The notes: a model not told the origin generated them from the sequence alone. A stretch of 7,986 bases of DNA from Candidatus Roizmanbacteria bacterium CG_4_9_14_0_8_um_filter_34_12 (GCA_002789465.1 PFTH01000140.1:728-8713), one strand, 5' to 3'. Positions 1-5,906 are shown, counted from the stretch's first letter. Made by a program: numbers and translations.

Positions 1-25
1 GCATATAAGACAGTCTTTTTTTATT

Positions 26-775
26 TTAGGCATGATGTTTAATATTGTTACCGTGAAAATTTATATGAACTTGTAGGTCTTCAGGTGTTGCAAAATGATA
101 CCAATTATCATGATATTTTTCTATCATGTATTCAACCCCATGTTTAATCGCCTCATTTAATACAGGAGAAATATTTAATTCAGAAGAGGGCACTTCTTTC
201 AGAAGATGAAGGGTCCTCTGATCAAAATACCAAAGACTCATGTCGCGGAGCAGGGATGGATTTGTATAATCAAACGGGGGATAAGTCTGAATTTCTATAA
301 CTTTGTTGCCCTCTGTAGAAATTAATGCGTGTGTTGGAGCAGGCTTAATATCAATCGCACCTGATATTACTCCATATATCTCATTTGGCGGAGCTGTATT
401 AAATATTTGTACCATGTTTGAATACTGACTAGAATGTATAGTAACATCTGTTCCCATAACAAAAAATGGTCCTTCTAATAAACCATCAGCTAAAAGTAAA
501 CGTTTTCTAACTTCAAGATGTCTAGAATCATGAACATATTCTAAATGAATATTTCTATATCGATTACCAAATGCCTTTGTAATATCCTCACCTCTATATC
601 CTGTTGCAATTACAACTTTTGCAGATCCAAATTCAGATTGAAGACCTTCAAAAATATAATGGAGAATAGGTTGTCCTTCAACTCCAAGCATGCTTTTTTG
701 GCAATTTTTTGTTAGAACGTTCATTCTACTACCTAATCTGCCAGCTAAAACAACTGCGCTAATCTCAGGTTTCAT
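26..775 (-). CDS. NDP-sugar pyrophosphorylase-like nucleotidyltransferase
   Basis: A 249-residue protein with the GT-A-type nucleotidyltransferase fold of sugar-1-phosphate nucleotidyltransferases. Members join a sugar phosphate and an NTP into an NDP-sugar for surface polysaccharide, in the cytoplasm. The N-terminal loop VVLAGRLGSRMNVLTKNCQKSML (residues 8-30) matches LAGGxGTRLxPLT...PK, with R17 and K27 in the expected places. It is atypical: the second glycine is R13, the usual Thr is S16, and the usual proline before K27 is Gln. FFVMGTD (104-110) supplies the likely metal-binding D110, and WYHFATPEDLQ (225-235) is the usual closing motif. ATG at 775 is preferred because later ATGs would remove the nucleotide loop. 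The stop is TAA. No strong ribosome site is seen (AAAG 7 bases before ATG). It stands alone, so the sugar cannot be named. The general family is secure; the substrate is unknown. Confidence 0.85.
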   Translation of the reverse strand: MKPEISAVVLAGRLGSRMNVLTKNCQKSMLGVEGQPILHYIFEGLQSEFGSAKVVIATGYRGEDITKAFGNRYRNIHLEYVHDSRHLEVRKRLLLADGLLEGPFFVMGTDVTIHSSQYSNMVQIFNTAPPNEIYGVISGAIDIKPAPTHALISTEGNKVIEIQTYPPFDYTNPSLLRDMSLWYFDQRTLHLLKEVPSSELNISPVLNEAIKHGVEYMIEKYHDNWYHFATPEDLQVHINFHGNNIKHHA

Positions 776-783
776 AATACTTT

Positions 784-894
784 ACTTGAAACCTCAGGCG
801 TTAGCCCGAGGAGGCAAGTTAATTCCGATGTGTATACATCGGACAAGTTTTAACTTGTAATCTATTTAAAACCCCGAGCGTAAGCTCGTGGGTT
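784..894. repeat. Cluster of hairpins resembling IS200/IS605-type element ends
   Basis: Four strong inverted repeats are packed into 111 bases. (1) 792-811, arms CCTCAGGC and GCCCGAGG with one A-C mismatch and loop GTTA, enclosed by ACTTG (784-788) and CAAGT (815-819). (2) 825-842, perfect arms CCGATGT and ACATCGG, loop GTAT. (3) 843-858, ACAAGTT-TT-AACTTGT. (4) 870-894, AACCCCGAGC with loop GTAA and GCTCG-T-GGGTT, a ten-pair stem with a single bulged T. CAAGTT and AACTTG recur, so alternative foldings are possible. Imperfect GC hairpins with small GTTA or GTAA loops in AT-rich DNA resemble the subterminal hairpins that IS200/IS605 transposases recognise, and TTTAC at 781-785 resembles their cleavage tetra- or pentanucleotides. 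No transposase gene is present, so a MITE or PATE-like remnant is inferred. It could instead act as the 5' leader structure of the nucleotidyltransferase mRNA. Confidence 0.5.
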
Positions 895-1053
895 GTTTAT
901 ATTTTATGATAATAGCATTTTATTTCCTCTCCCATATCCTATAGAATTAATTTAAATCAATTAAAGAAAGATTATTTGCGAAAATCAAGCGAAGTTTCTA
1001 TTTTTTAAAATACATTAAATAAAATGCAAATTTGTATATACAGTCAATATGTC
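895..1053. other. AT-rich spacer without a recognisable gene
   Basis: This stretch between the hairpin cluster and the PIN toxin gene has no supported coding frame. On the minus strand a GGGAGAGGAAATA tract precedes an ATG (918-916), but the frame stops after four codons. The only recognisable item is a degenerate copy of the CATTTT/AAAATGCAAAT element at 1013-1033, listed separately. No confident promoter for the downstream nucleotidyltransferase was found here. Confidence 0.6.
1013..1033 (-). repeat. Degenerate copy of the AAAATGCAAAT spacer element
   Basis: CATT-AAAT-AAAATGCAAATTT reads like the element found between the ATPase genes (CATT-TTCCC-AAAATGCAAATTT), with the CCC core lost and one base fewer. 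It has the same orientation relative to the minus-strand genes as the other copies and starts 20 bases past the PIN toxin stop. The AAAATGCAAATTT half is identical to the copy at 5909-5930. In such AT-rich DNA this copy is less secure than the other three. Confidence 0.45.
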
Positions 1054-1488
1054 TTACTTAATCATTGCAAGGAGCTCTTTTGGTGTAACCACACGCATTT
1101 CTTTACAAAGGGACTGTATTTTTGGAGTATGAAGATGTTTTTTATCAAGCGTAACTAAATATTCACAATTAGTTGATAAAGCACCAACAAGCACATGAAT
1201 ATCTTTTTCTTCAACTTTTCCTATCCACGGATGAATGTCCTCATAGGGAATATCATTACAAACAATAAAATGATTATTGATAATTAGATTATTAATGTTT
1301 GTTTGGGAGACACGGTCTATTTTTATTATATTTGTGCTCAATTCGTCAATCACCGTTTGGCTTGTTATTCCCTGAATTATTCCTTTTTTAACATGTTCAA
1401 TGAGAACATAAGAGCCTCCTTTTGATGAATATAAAGCAGAAAACAAAACAGAAGTATCAAAAAAAACTAATGTTCTAGTCATAATCAT
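1054..1488 (-). CDS. PIN-domain RNase toxin of a type II toxin-antitoxin pair
   Basis: A 144-residue PIN-domain protein, a VapC-like metal-dependent endoribonuclease expected to cut RNA (often tRNA or rRNA) when its antitoxin is lost. The acidic active-site set is visible: D11 in FFDTSVLFSAL, E49 in TSQTVIDEL, D96 in EEKDIHVLVGAL and D115 in LVTLDKKHL. The spacing and the LVTLDKKHL motif are typical of the PIN_3 type, and the length is normal. Its ATG (1488-1486) shares an ATGA with the antitoxin's TGA stop, so translation is probably coupled. A second ATG two codons in (MTRT) is an alternative start. It has no promoter of its own and belongs to the two-gene operon that starts upstream of 1715. 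All four acidic residues are present, so it is predicted to be active. The family is secure; the RNA target is unknown. Confidence 0.9.
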   Translation of the reverse strand: MIMTRTLVFFDTSVLFSALYSSKGGSYVLIEHVKKGIIQGITSQTVIDELSTNIIKIDRVSQTNINNLIINNHFIVCNDIPYEDIHPWIGKVEEKDIHVLVGALSTNCEYLVTLDKKHLHTPKIQSLCKEMRVVTPKELLAMIK

Positions 1489-1715
1489 AATTTGTCATCA
1501 CTGACAAACTGCAACAATTCTTTCTTTGAATATATTCTATAAGGTGCAGTTTTTTTCAAAGGACGAATAAAGATACCGTCTTTTGTTTTTTCCGCTTGCA
1601 CCATTTCTCCCTCTTGTATTCCAAACTCCATTCTCCACGTTTTTGGGATAGTGAGCATTCCTTTTCCAAGAACTCTCAACCATTCTGCCTGTGTTTGAAT
1701 CTGTAATCGACTCAT
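1485..1715 (-). CDS. AbrB/MazE-family (SpoVT-AbrB domain) antitoxin
   Basis: A 76-residue antitoxin with the swapped-hairpin AbrB DNA-binding motif GKGMLTIPKTWRMEFGIQEG (residues 17-36), continuing EMVQAE. The matching family pattern is G-x-x-TIPK-x-x-R-x-x-x-GI-x-EG-D/E-x-V. The C-terminal stretch, residues 52-76, with PYRIYSKKELLQFV near its centre, is the likely part that wraps around and inhibits the PIN toxin. The gene comes first in the operon and overlaps the toxin by 4 bases, the usual order for such pairs. The antitoxin or the antitoxin-toxin complex probably represses the operon promoter, where a tandem 8-base repeat spans the predicted transcription start. No Shine-Dalgarno sequence precedes the ATG (ATTATAGAAA-ATG). 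TGA as its stop, inside the coupled overlap, argues that UGA is not reassigned in this organism. Confidence 0.9.
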   Translation of the reverse strand: MSRLQIQTQAEWLRVLGKGMLTIPKTWRMEFGIQEGEMVQAEKTKDGIFIRPLKKTAPYRIYSKKELLQFVSDDKL

Positions 1716-1727
1716 TTTCTATAATGT

Positions 1728-1743
1728 TAACTTTCTAACTTTC
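1728..1743. promoter_or_regulatory. Tandem direct repeat, candidate operator of the toxin-antitoxin operon
   Basis: TAACTTTC occurs twice back to back (1728-1735 and 1736-1743), directly downstream of the -10 box on the minus strand and across the predicted transcription start near 1740. AbrB/MazE-type antitoxins normally bind repeated sites at their own promoter, so this is the natural autoregulation site. Binding is inferred from position and repetition only. Confidence 0.4.
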
Positions 1744-1746
1744 AGA

Positions 1747-1776
1747 ATTATAAACAATTTTACTATCTTTTGTCAA
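1747..1776 (-). promoter_or_regulatory. Promoter of the AbrB-PIN toxin-antitoxin operon
   Basis: On the minus strand, TTGACA (1776-1771), an 18-base spacer and TATAAT (1752-1747): both hexamers are perfect sigma-70 consensus. Transcription should start near 1740, giving a leader of about 25 bases. The -35 box is preceded by C (CTTGACA), as at the ATPase promoters in this window. Confidence 0.75.
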
Positions 1777-1798
1777 GTACTAATTTTTTGTCTTGCTA

Positions 1799-1822
1799 CC
1801 AATCCACCGCTTCGGTGGAACT
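1799..1822. repeat. Dispersed hairpin repeat TCCACCG-n3-CGGTGGA, copy 1
   Basis: A perfect 7-bp hairpin (arms 1803-1809 and 1813-1819, loop CTT) inside a longer conserved block that begins CCAATCCACCGC and ends CGGTGGAA. It begins about 20 bases beyond the stop of the first ATPase gene (1843). The same block occurs at 3205-3228, downstream of the second ATPase. It has no U-run on either strand, so it is not a standard intrinsic terminator. It could be a REP-like element or a 3'-end stabilising hairpin. Confidence 0.65.
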
Positions 1823-1842
1823 GTTAATTTGTCTTGGATATT

Positions 1843-3090
1843 TTAAATAGAAAATCGATAAGCTGGAATAAAAAATACTTTCACTCCTCCAATTTTTACT
1901 TCTTTTTCAATATCTTTTGTAATCACGTAGGCCTTATTTGGCTGATATTTATTAAAAAAACTATATAAACTTTTTCCTATGACTGGAGAAGATGAATATT
2001 TAACTTTGATGGGAATAATGTTACCTTGTTTTTCAATAATAAAATCGACTTCTGCTCCACTTTTTGTTCTCCAAAAATTGATTCTCGTTGTGATTTTCTG
2101 ATTACTAGATAGTTTTGTAAAAATATAGTTTTCAACCAGTGCGCCAATATCTTGTCTTTTGTCAAAAGAGCGGAAATCTCCCAAAAGATAGTTTCTAAAA
2201 CCTAAGTCAAAAAAATAAACTTTGGGATTTTTCACTAATTCTGTTCTTTTGTTAGTCGAATATGGTCTGACCAGATCAACGATATATGTTTTTTTGAGAA
2301 TTTCTAGATGTTTTAAAAGTTGTTTATATGGCAATCTGCTGAGAGTAGATAATTCATTGTAATTGATTAAATTTCCAATCTGGGTTGCTAATAGTTTAGT
2401 AAGAAGAATTAATTCATCCTCGGTGATCAATGTTAATAAATCTTTGATATCTCTTAATAGATAATTTTCAATAATTCCTTCAAGAATTTTTTCTTTCTCT
2501 GTTTTTGATTTGGTTAAAACAACCGCTGGATAACCACCATAAATAAGATATGTTTCGAAGTTTTTCATTAAATGATATTTGATGATCTGGCTCAATGGTT
2601 TATTGAGTGAGTATACGTTAAAAAGCGATTCATTTGTGGCTAATAAAAACTCTTCAAAAGAAAATGGTGATAATTTGAAAGTAACCATACGCCCAACCAT
2701 ATATTTCCCGGTCTGAAAAGTTAACTCCAAAGAAGATGAACCTGAGATGAGAAACTTTTTGTCTGTTGTATCATAAAGAAATTTCAGTTTTTGCCCTCCC
2801 TCTTTTGCATAATGAAATTCATCGATGATTAAAATGTCATAATTTTGATAAAAAGCCATAAACTCTTCAAGATCATTAAATAATTGTAAACTTTGTTTAT
2901 TTTCAAAAGTGATATAAGCAATTTTTTTATTCTTTTTTATTAGATTTTCTTGTAAGTGCTTCAAAAGAGTAGTTTTTCCAGACTGGCGTGAACCAAGTAA
3001 AGAAATAACTTCACGTCTATTGATAAAAGGGAGTATTTCTGTCTCAATTATTCTTTTAATATAAATTTTAGCAGGGTTGTTATTATCCAT
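1843..3090 (-). CDS. AAA_14/DUF4143 ATPase (first of four in the array)
   Basis: A 415-residue two-domain protein. The N-terminal P-loop ATPase has Walker A GSRQSGKTT (33-41), Walker B ILIIDEFH (86-93, D90 and E91), the sensor-like FLISGSSS (113-120), GR at 133-134 before FKLSPFSFEEFL, and YGGYPAVV (184-191). A winged-helix-like middle follows. The C-terminal DUF4143 part has VYFFDLGFRN (291-300), E320 in ALVENYIF and NFWRTKSGAEVDFII (338-352). The PD-(D/E)XK-like motif ends PIKVK (360-364) where relatives have PIEVK, so a key acidic residue is replaced by K362 and nuclease activity is doubtful. The cellular role of this family is not established. The start ATG at 3090 fits a leaderless promoter. 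An 18-base direct repeat straddles the start codon. It most resembles the fourth ATPase (NPK-hydrophobic-FFDxG, RDIKDL). Confidence 0.88.
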   Translation of the reverse strand: MDNNNPAKIYIKRIIETEILPFINRREVISLLGSRQSGKTTLLKHLQENLIKKNKKIAYITFENKQSLQLFNDLEEFMAFYQNYDILIIDEFHYAKEGGQKLKFLYDTTDKKFLISGSSSLELTFQTGKYMVGRMVTFKLSPFSFEEFLLATNESLFNVYSLNKPLSQIIKYHLMKNFETYLIYGGYPAVVLTKSKTEKEKILEGIIENYLLRDIKDLLTLITEDELILLTKLLATQIGNLINYNELSTLSRLPYKQLLKHLEILKKTYIVDLVRPYSTNKRTELVKNPKVYFFDLGFRNYLLGDFRSFDKRQDIGALVENYIFTKLSSNQKITTRINFWRTKSGAEVDFIIEKQGNIIPIKVKYSSSPVIGKSLYSFFNKYQPNKAYVITKDIEKEVKIGGVKVFFIPAYRFSI

Positions 3091-3110
3091 GAATAAATTT
3101 TAGCAGGGTT
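3061..3110. repeat. 18-base direct repeat around the first ATPase start codon
   Basis: ATAAATTTTAGCAGGGTT occurs at 3061-3078 (coding for residues 5-10, NPAKIY) and again at 3093-3110 (promoter spacer and -10 box), offset by 32 bases. The start codon lies between the copies. This looks like a short tandem duplication that placed the same TAAAAT hexamer both in the promoter and inside the coding region. Confidence 0.75.
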
Positions 3111-3125
3111 ATTTTCTATTGTCAA
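3097..3125 (-). promoter_or_regulatory. Leaderless-type promoter of the first ATPase
   Basis: On the minus strand, TTGACA (3125-3120), a 17-base spacer and TAAAAT (3102-3097), then only six bases (TTATTC) before ATG at 3090. With start seven bases past the -10 box, the first transcribed base would be the A of ATG, so the mRNA should have no leader and no ribosome binding site. Confidence 0.7.
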
Positions 3126-3146
3126 GCTGACTTTCCAAATAAATAT

Positions 3147-3176
3147 AACATTTCCCCCAAAATGCAAATTGAAGCA
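3147..3176 (-). repeat. Shared spacer element, copy A (between ATPases 1 and 2)
   Basis: CATTTCCCCCAAAATGCAAA starts at 3149; with flanks, 3147-3176 matches 5907-5935 at about 27 of 30 positions (one gap, two substitutions), including the trailing AAGCA. The centre is an imperfect palindrome, CATTT...AAATG. It sits 23 bases upstream of the -35 box of the first ATPase and 118 bases past the stop of the second. Confidence 0.7.
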
Positions 3177-3204
3177 GTGAAATCTTACTCTCCAATTTCT
3201 TCTG

Positions 3205-3228
3205 CCAATCCACCGCGGCGGTGGAAAT
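3205..3228. repeat. Dispersed hairpin repeat TCCACCG-n3-CGGTGGA, copy 2
   Basis: Perfect 7-bp arms at 3209-3215 and 3219-3225, loop CGG, within the same CCAATCCACCGC...CGGTGGAA block as 1799-1822. It lies about 60 bases past the stop of the second ATPase. On the minus strand both copies continue with GGATTGG, a pyrimidine, then AG, so the conservation exceeds the stem itself. Confidence 0.65.
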
Positions 3229-3288
3229 GATAGTTTTATTATGTTTAGTGCAATTCAGATCATTAACGTCAGATTTTCGTTTCCCTCT

Positions 3289-4425
3289 TTAACTGATGAA
3301 TTTTAAATAATTATTCTGATTAATTAATTCAAATGAAGAATTAGAATAAGTATTTATCCAACTTAAAGGTGCTTTAACTTTTTTTTTGCCATATTTAAAT
3401 TCATAACCAAAAAGCTTATTCCCTTTCTCCTCTACATAATCAATTTCTGCTCCGGTATGCACCCTCCAGAAAAACGGTGAAAATGAAATTTTTTGATAAG
3501 TCAGTTTCTTTTGTCTTTCTGAAATGATAAAGTTTTCCCATAGCTGTCCTATATCATTACGATTGTTCATCGCTTTAAAATCATCAATTACCATATTGCG
3601 TATTCCCAAATCATAAAAATATATTTTGTCCATTTTAGTGACTTCTTTTCGAAGATTCCTGCTAAAACCGGAAAGGCGAAAAATGATAAAAGCTTTTTCC
3701 AGTAAATCAATATAATGTTCTATAGCTTCACGACTTATACTTAAAGAGTTACTCAATTCTTGTATTGAGACTTCATCTCCCACTTGAAACGCCAGTAGTT
3801 TGAGCAGATCTTTTACTTTTGATGTATACTTGATAGACGCCAGTGCAAAAACATCCTTATATAAATATGATCGACCAATCTCTTTCAAAAGATCTTCTTT
3901 AGAATTGTTATTTATTGTCGTAAATATTTCGGGATAGCCACCATAAATCAACCATTGGTTTTGTAAATTGTTTAATTCAAAAGAATTATAAGTATGTTTT
4001 TTTAATTCTAACCAAGAAAGAGGATGCAATAGGAAAGACCAAATTCTTCCAGTTAAAGGTTCAGAGATTTTATTAGCTATCTCAAAAGAAGAAGATCCCG
4101 TTGCAATTATTTTTAAATCTGGCAATCCGTCACATAGGATTTTCAAATTTATTCCTATATTAGGAATTCTCTGAGCTTCATCGATAACAATCATCTGATA
4201 CCCCTCTACTAAAGACTTCATTTTGGACAGGTCGCGGCTTGAAAATACATCAATATATTTTTCTTCATCGGCATTGATAGAAAGTGTTTTATATTGAAGA
4301 TTTTGAATTATTGAATCTACCAACGTGGTCTTGCCCACTTGACGAGCGCCATAAATTACTACGGCTTTAGAAAACGTTTTAAGCTTATTAATTATTTGAG
4401 ATTCTAATTCCCGTGGAATAAACAT
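3289..4425 (-). CDS. AAA_14/DUF4143 ATPase (second of four)
   Basis: A 378-residue protein starting MFIPRELESQ. Walker A is GARQVGKTT (26-34) and Walker B MIVIDEAQR (78-86, D82 and E83). IIATGSSS (106-113), GR at 126-127 and YGGYPEIF (161-168) complete the ATPase part. The DUF4143 part has IYFYDLGIRN (268-277), E297 in LWENFI, FFWRVHTGAEIDYV (318-331) and YEFK (341-344). The PD-(D/E)XK-like set (E297, D329, E342, K344) is therefore complete, and it is a candidate active nuclease-like domain; no activity is proven for the family. The frame extends upstream to a TTG at 4467, but that region holds the -35 and -10 boxes. ATG at 4425, one base from the predicted transcription start, is chosen instead. 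The N-terminal extension otherwise gained (LLTNLKISIIIVF) has no family support. Confidence 0.88.
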   Translation of the reverse strand: MFIPRELESQIINKLKTFSKAVVIYGARQVGKTTLVDSIIQNLQYKTLSINADEEKYIDVFSSRDLSKMKSLVEGYQMIVIDEAQRIPNIGINLKILCDGLPDLKIIATGSSSFEIANKISEPLTGRIWSFLLHPLSWLELKKHTYNSFELNNLQNQWLIYGGYPEIFTTINNNSKEDLLKEIGRSYLYKDVFALASIKYTSKVKDLLKLLAFQVGDEVSIQELSNSLSISREAIEHYIDLLEKAFIIFRLSGFSRNLRKEVTKMDKIYFYDLGIRNMVIDDFKAMNNRNDIGQLWENFIISERQKKLTYQKISFSPFFWRVHTGAEIDYVEEKGNKLFGYEFKYGKKKVKAPLSWINTYSNSSFELINQNNYLKFIS

Positions 4426-4432
4426 GAAGACA

Positions 4433-4461
4433 ATGATAATAGAAATCTTAAGGTTTGTCAA
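4433..4461 (-). promoter_or_regulatory. Leaderless-type promoter of the second ATPase
   Basis: On the minus strand, TTGACA (4461-4456), a 17-base spacer and TATCAT (4438-4433), followed by seven bases (TGTCTTC) and ATG at 4425. Transcription should start within a base of the ATG. This arrangement decides the start codon against the longer TTG-initiated frame. Confidence 0.65.
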
Positions 4462-4553
4462 GAGCAAACGACGCTATTTTCTATTATTCACCTTCATTAA
4501 TAACGCCATTTAACATTGTTATTTAACTGAAAGACTCACTTCTCTTAAAATGT

Positions 4554-4574
4554 CATTTTTCCCAAAATGCAAAT
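4554..4574 (-). repeat. Shared spacer element, copy B (between ATPases 2 and 3)
   Basis: CATTTT-TCCC-AAAATG followed by CAAAT, with perfect 6-base palindrome arms. It is 92 bases upstream of the second ATPase's -35 box and 53 bases past the stop of the third. The variable distance to the promoter makes a strict activator site less likely than a cassette-boundary or 3'-end element. Confidence 0.65.
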
Positions 4575-4627
4575 GATGTAACTGGTGCTTCTAAAAAATC
4601 GAGTAAGAAGGGGAGAGATAAACTATT

Positions 4628-5845
4628 CTATGATAATAATCCAAACAAAATTAGGGGAATTTTATTGTTTTGAGAAACGCCAGGGTAAACAACTAAATAT
4701 TTTTTATATTGATCAGAAATCCCTTTAAATTGGGAAAAACCTTTTTTTTGCCCACCAATTTCAAAAATATATTTATTTCCATTAAAAATAAAAAGATAGT
4801 CAGGAGTTTTTGCTCCCCGTTTAGACTTAAGATAGTATAAAGGCTGGTTAAGATAACCTATTGATTGGGTAAAAAATTCTTCTCTTAAAGCGCCCCTTAA
4901 CTGTTCATCGGTCAACCGGTAATTAAAAACCTGCCGAAAAGGTAGGGTCAAAACAATTTTTGGTTCTTTAATGACGCTTGATGAAAAAGGGAAGATTGAC
5001 TTTAAAAGATAGCCTTTTTCCAGATAGTCAACATACTGTTTGGCTTTATATTTGGTAATGGCGATATTTTTGGAAAGAACAGAATAATTAATATCTGATA
5101 TTGGAGTATTAGCAATAAAATTTATAATGTTTTTCATCGCTTCAATGTCTATTCTGGTAAGGTTGCTATAGCAAAATAGATCTTTTTCAATGATCTTTTC
5201 TGCCACCTGCTTAACCAATTGATGTGACGGATCATCGAGCATAAAAGGCAAAGGTTGAGAAAGATAGTCATTAAAATAGGCCTCTTGCTGGTAAAATTTT
5301 TGAAAAAGTTTTTTGTAATTCTTAATAATATCTTGAAACTTTAACGGGGACAGTCTTTGAGAAAATTTGAAGTCAAGATATTCGCGCAGAGAAAAAATAG
5401 GCAGGTCAATAATCTTGACTCGACGAGACAGATCAGATTTTAATGATAAGATATTTAGTGAAATCGAACTGGTAAAATAAACCTTAACTTTTAAAAAATC
5501 AGAAATAAGTTTTAATTGTCTTGACCAATCTTTTAAATAGTGAATCTCATCGATCAAAAGATTTTTAATTCGGTAATTTTTGATTAAAAAATCAGCCAAT
5601 TCATAAAGGTTAATATTATCTATGGAGTCACCGGATAGATAAAAAGAAGAAGATAGTTGATTTAAAAGTTGGCATAAAAGGATTGTTTTTCCACTGCCTC
5701 TTAGGCCGGAAATACCAATAATCGTGTTTTTGTTTTTTTCCATCAATAACCGATCAAATAAATATCTTTTTTTTAGATAGACCCTACCTTTTTCTTTTGC
5801 CTGTTGGTTTAGCCTTAAAAGAGGCTCGATTTTTTGATTATCCAT
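4628..5845 (-). CDS. Divergent AAA_14/DUF4143-type ATPase (third of four)
   Basis: A 405-residue protein of the same architecture but a different branch. Walker A is GLRGSGKT (47-54), Walker B LLIDEIHYLKDW (96-107, D99 and E100), the sensor-like segment is VYFTSSISLNIL (122-133), and SRRVKIIDLPIFSLREYL (140-157) replaces the GR...PLS motif. The YGGYP motif is absent; LSQPLPFML (195-203) lies where it might be expected. In the C-terminal domain, REEFFTQSI (321-329) holds the first Glu, RGAKTPDYLF (343-352) gives PD, and FEIGGQKKGFSQ (361-372) has E362 but Gly at the usual Lys position, with K367 and K368 possible substitutes. The start ATG at 5845 has no usable Shine-Dalgarno (AAAAGGT abuts ATG). 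Two palindromes cover its promoter, suggesting tighter control than its neighbours. Stop TAG. Role unknown. Confidence 0.85.
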   Translation of the reverse strand: MDNQKIEPLLRLNQQAKEKGRVYLKKRYLFDRLLMEKNKNTIIGISGLRGSGKTILLCQLLNQLSSSFYLSGDSIDNINLYELADFLIKNYRIKNLLIDEIHYLKDWSRQLKLISDFLKVKVYFTSSISLNILSLKSDLSRRVKIIDLPIFSLREYLDFKFSQRLSPLKFQDIIKNYKKLFQKFYQQEAYFNDYLSQPLPFMLDDPSHQLVKQVAEKIIEKDLFCYSNLTRIDIEAMKNIINFIANTPISDINYSVLSKNIAITKYKAKQYVDYLEKGYLLKSIFPFSSSVIKEPKIVLTLPFRQVFNYRLTDEQLRGALREEFFTQSIGYLNQPLYYLKSKRGAKTPDYLFIFNGNKYIFEIGGQKKGFSQFKGISDQYKKYLVVYPGVSQNNKIPLILFGLLS

Positions 5846-5851
5846 ACCTTT

Positions 5852-5886
5852 TGTAAAATCATTTTACAGAATGTATGGTATTCTGT
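5852..5886. promoter_or_regulatory. Two overlapping palindromes, candidate operators of the third ATPase
   Basis: TGTAAAAT-C-ATTTTACA (5852-5868) is a perfect palindrome with 8-base arms and a single central base; it covers the -10 box and predicted start. ACAGAAT-n7-ATTCTGT (5866-5886) has perfect 7-base arms and runs from the spacer into the -35 box. Dimeric repressors typically bind such sites. No regulator gene is adjacent, so binding by the ATPase itself or by a distant protein is open. Confidence 0.5.
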
Positions 5887-5889
5887 CAA
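5861..5889 (-). promoter_or_regulatory. Promoter of the third ATPase
   Basis: On the minus strand, TTGACA (5889-5884), a 17-base spacer and TAAAAT (5866-5861). Start is predicted near 5854, leaving a leader of about nine bases before ATG at 5845, too short for normal Shine-Dalgarno initiation. Confidence 0.7.
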
Positions 5890-5906
5890 GAGGGAGTTGT
5901 TTTAAT

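Noticed and set aside
784..894. CRISPR array
   Set aside because: The repeated units are self-complementary hairpins of different sequence without regular spacers or identical direct repeats.
907..933. Micro-ORF on the minus strand after a GGGAGAGG tract
   Set aside because: It stops after four codons. The purine-rich tract resembles a ribosome site but there is no gene behind it; a relic of a deleted gene is possible but not supportable.
1799..1822. Intrinsic terminator for the first ATPase or the toxin-antitoxin operon
   Set aside because: The stem is strong but no U-run follows on either strand; the copy at 3205-3228 likewise lacks one.
1977..2165. 62-codon minus-strand frame inside the first ATPase
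   Set aside because: It overlaps the conserved DUF4143 coding region in another frame and has no recognisable protein character.
4426..4467. TTG-initiated N-terminal extension of the second ATPase
   Set aside because: The stretch contains a TTGACA-17-TATCAT promoter that ends just before the ATG at 4425, and the added residues have no family counterpart.
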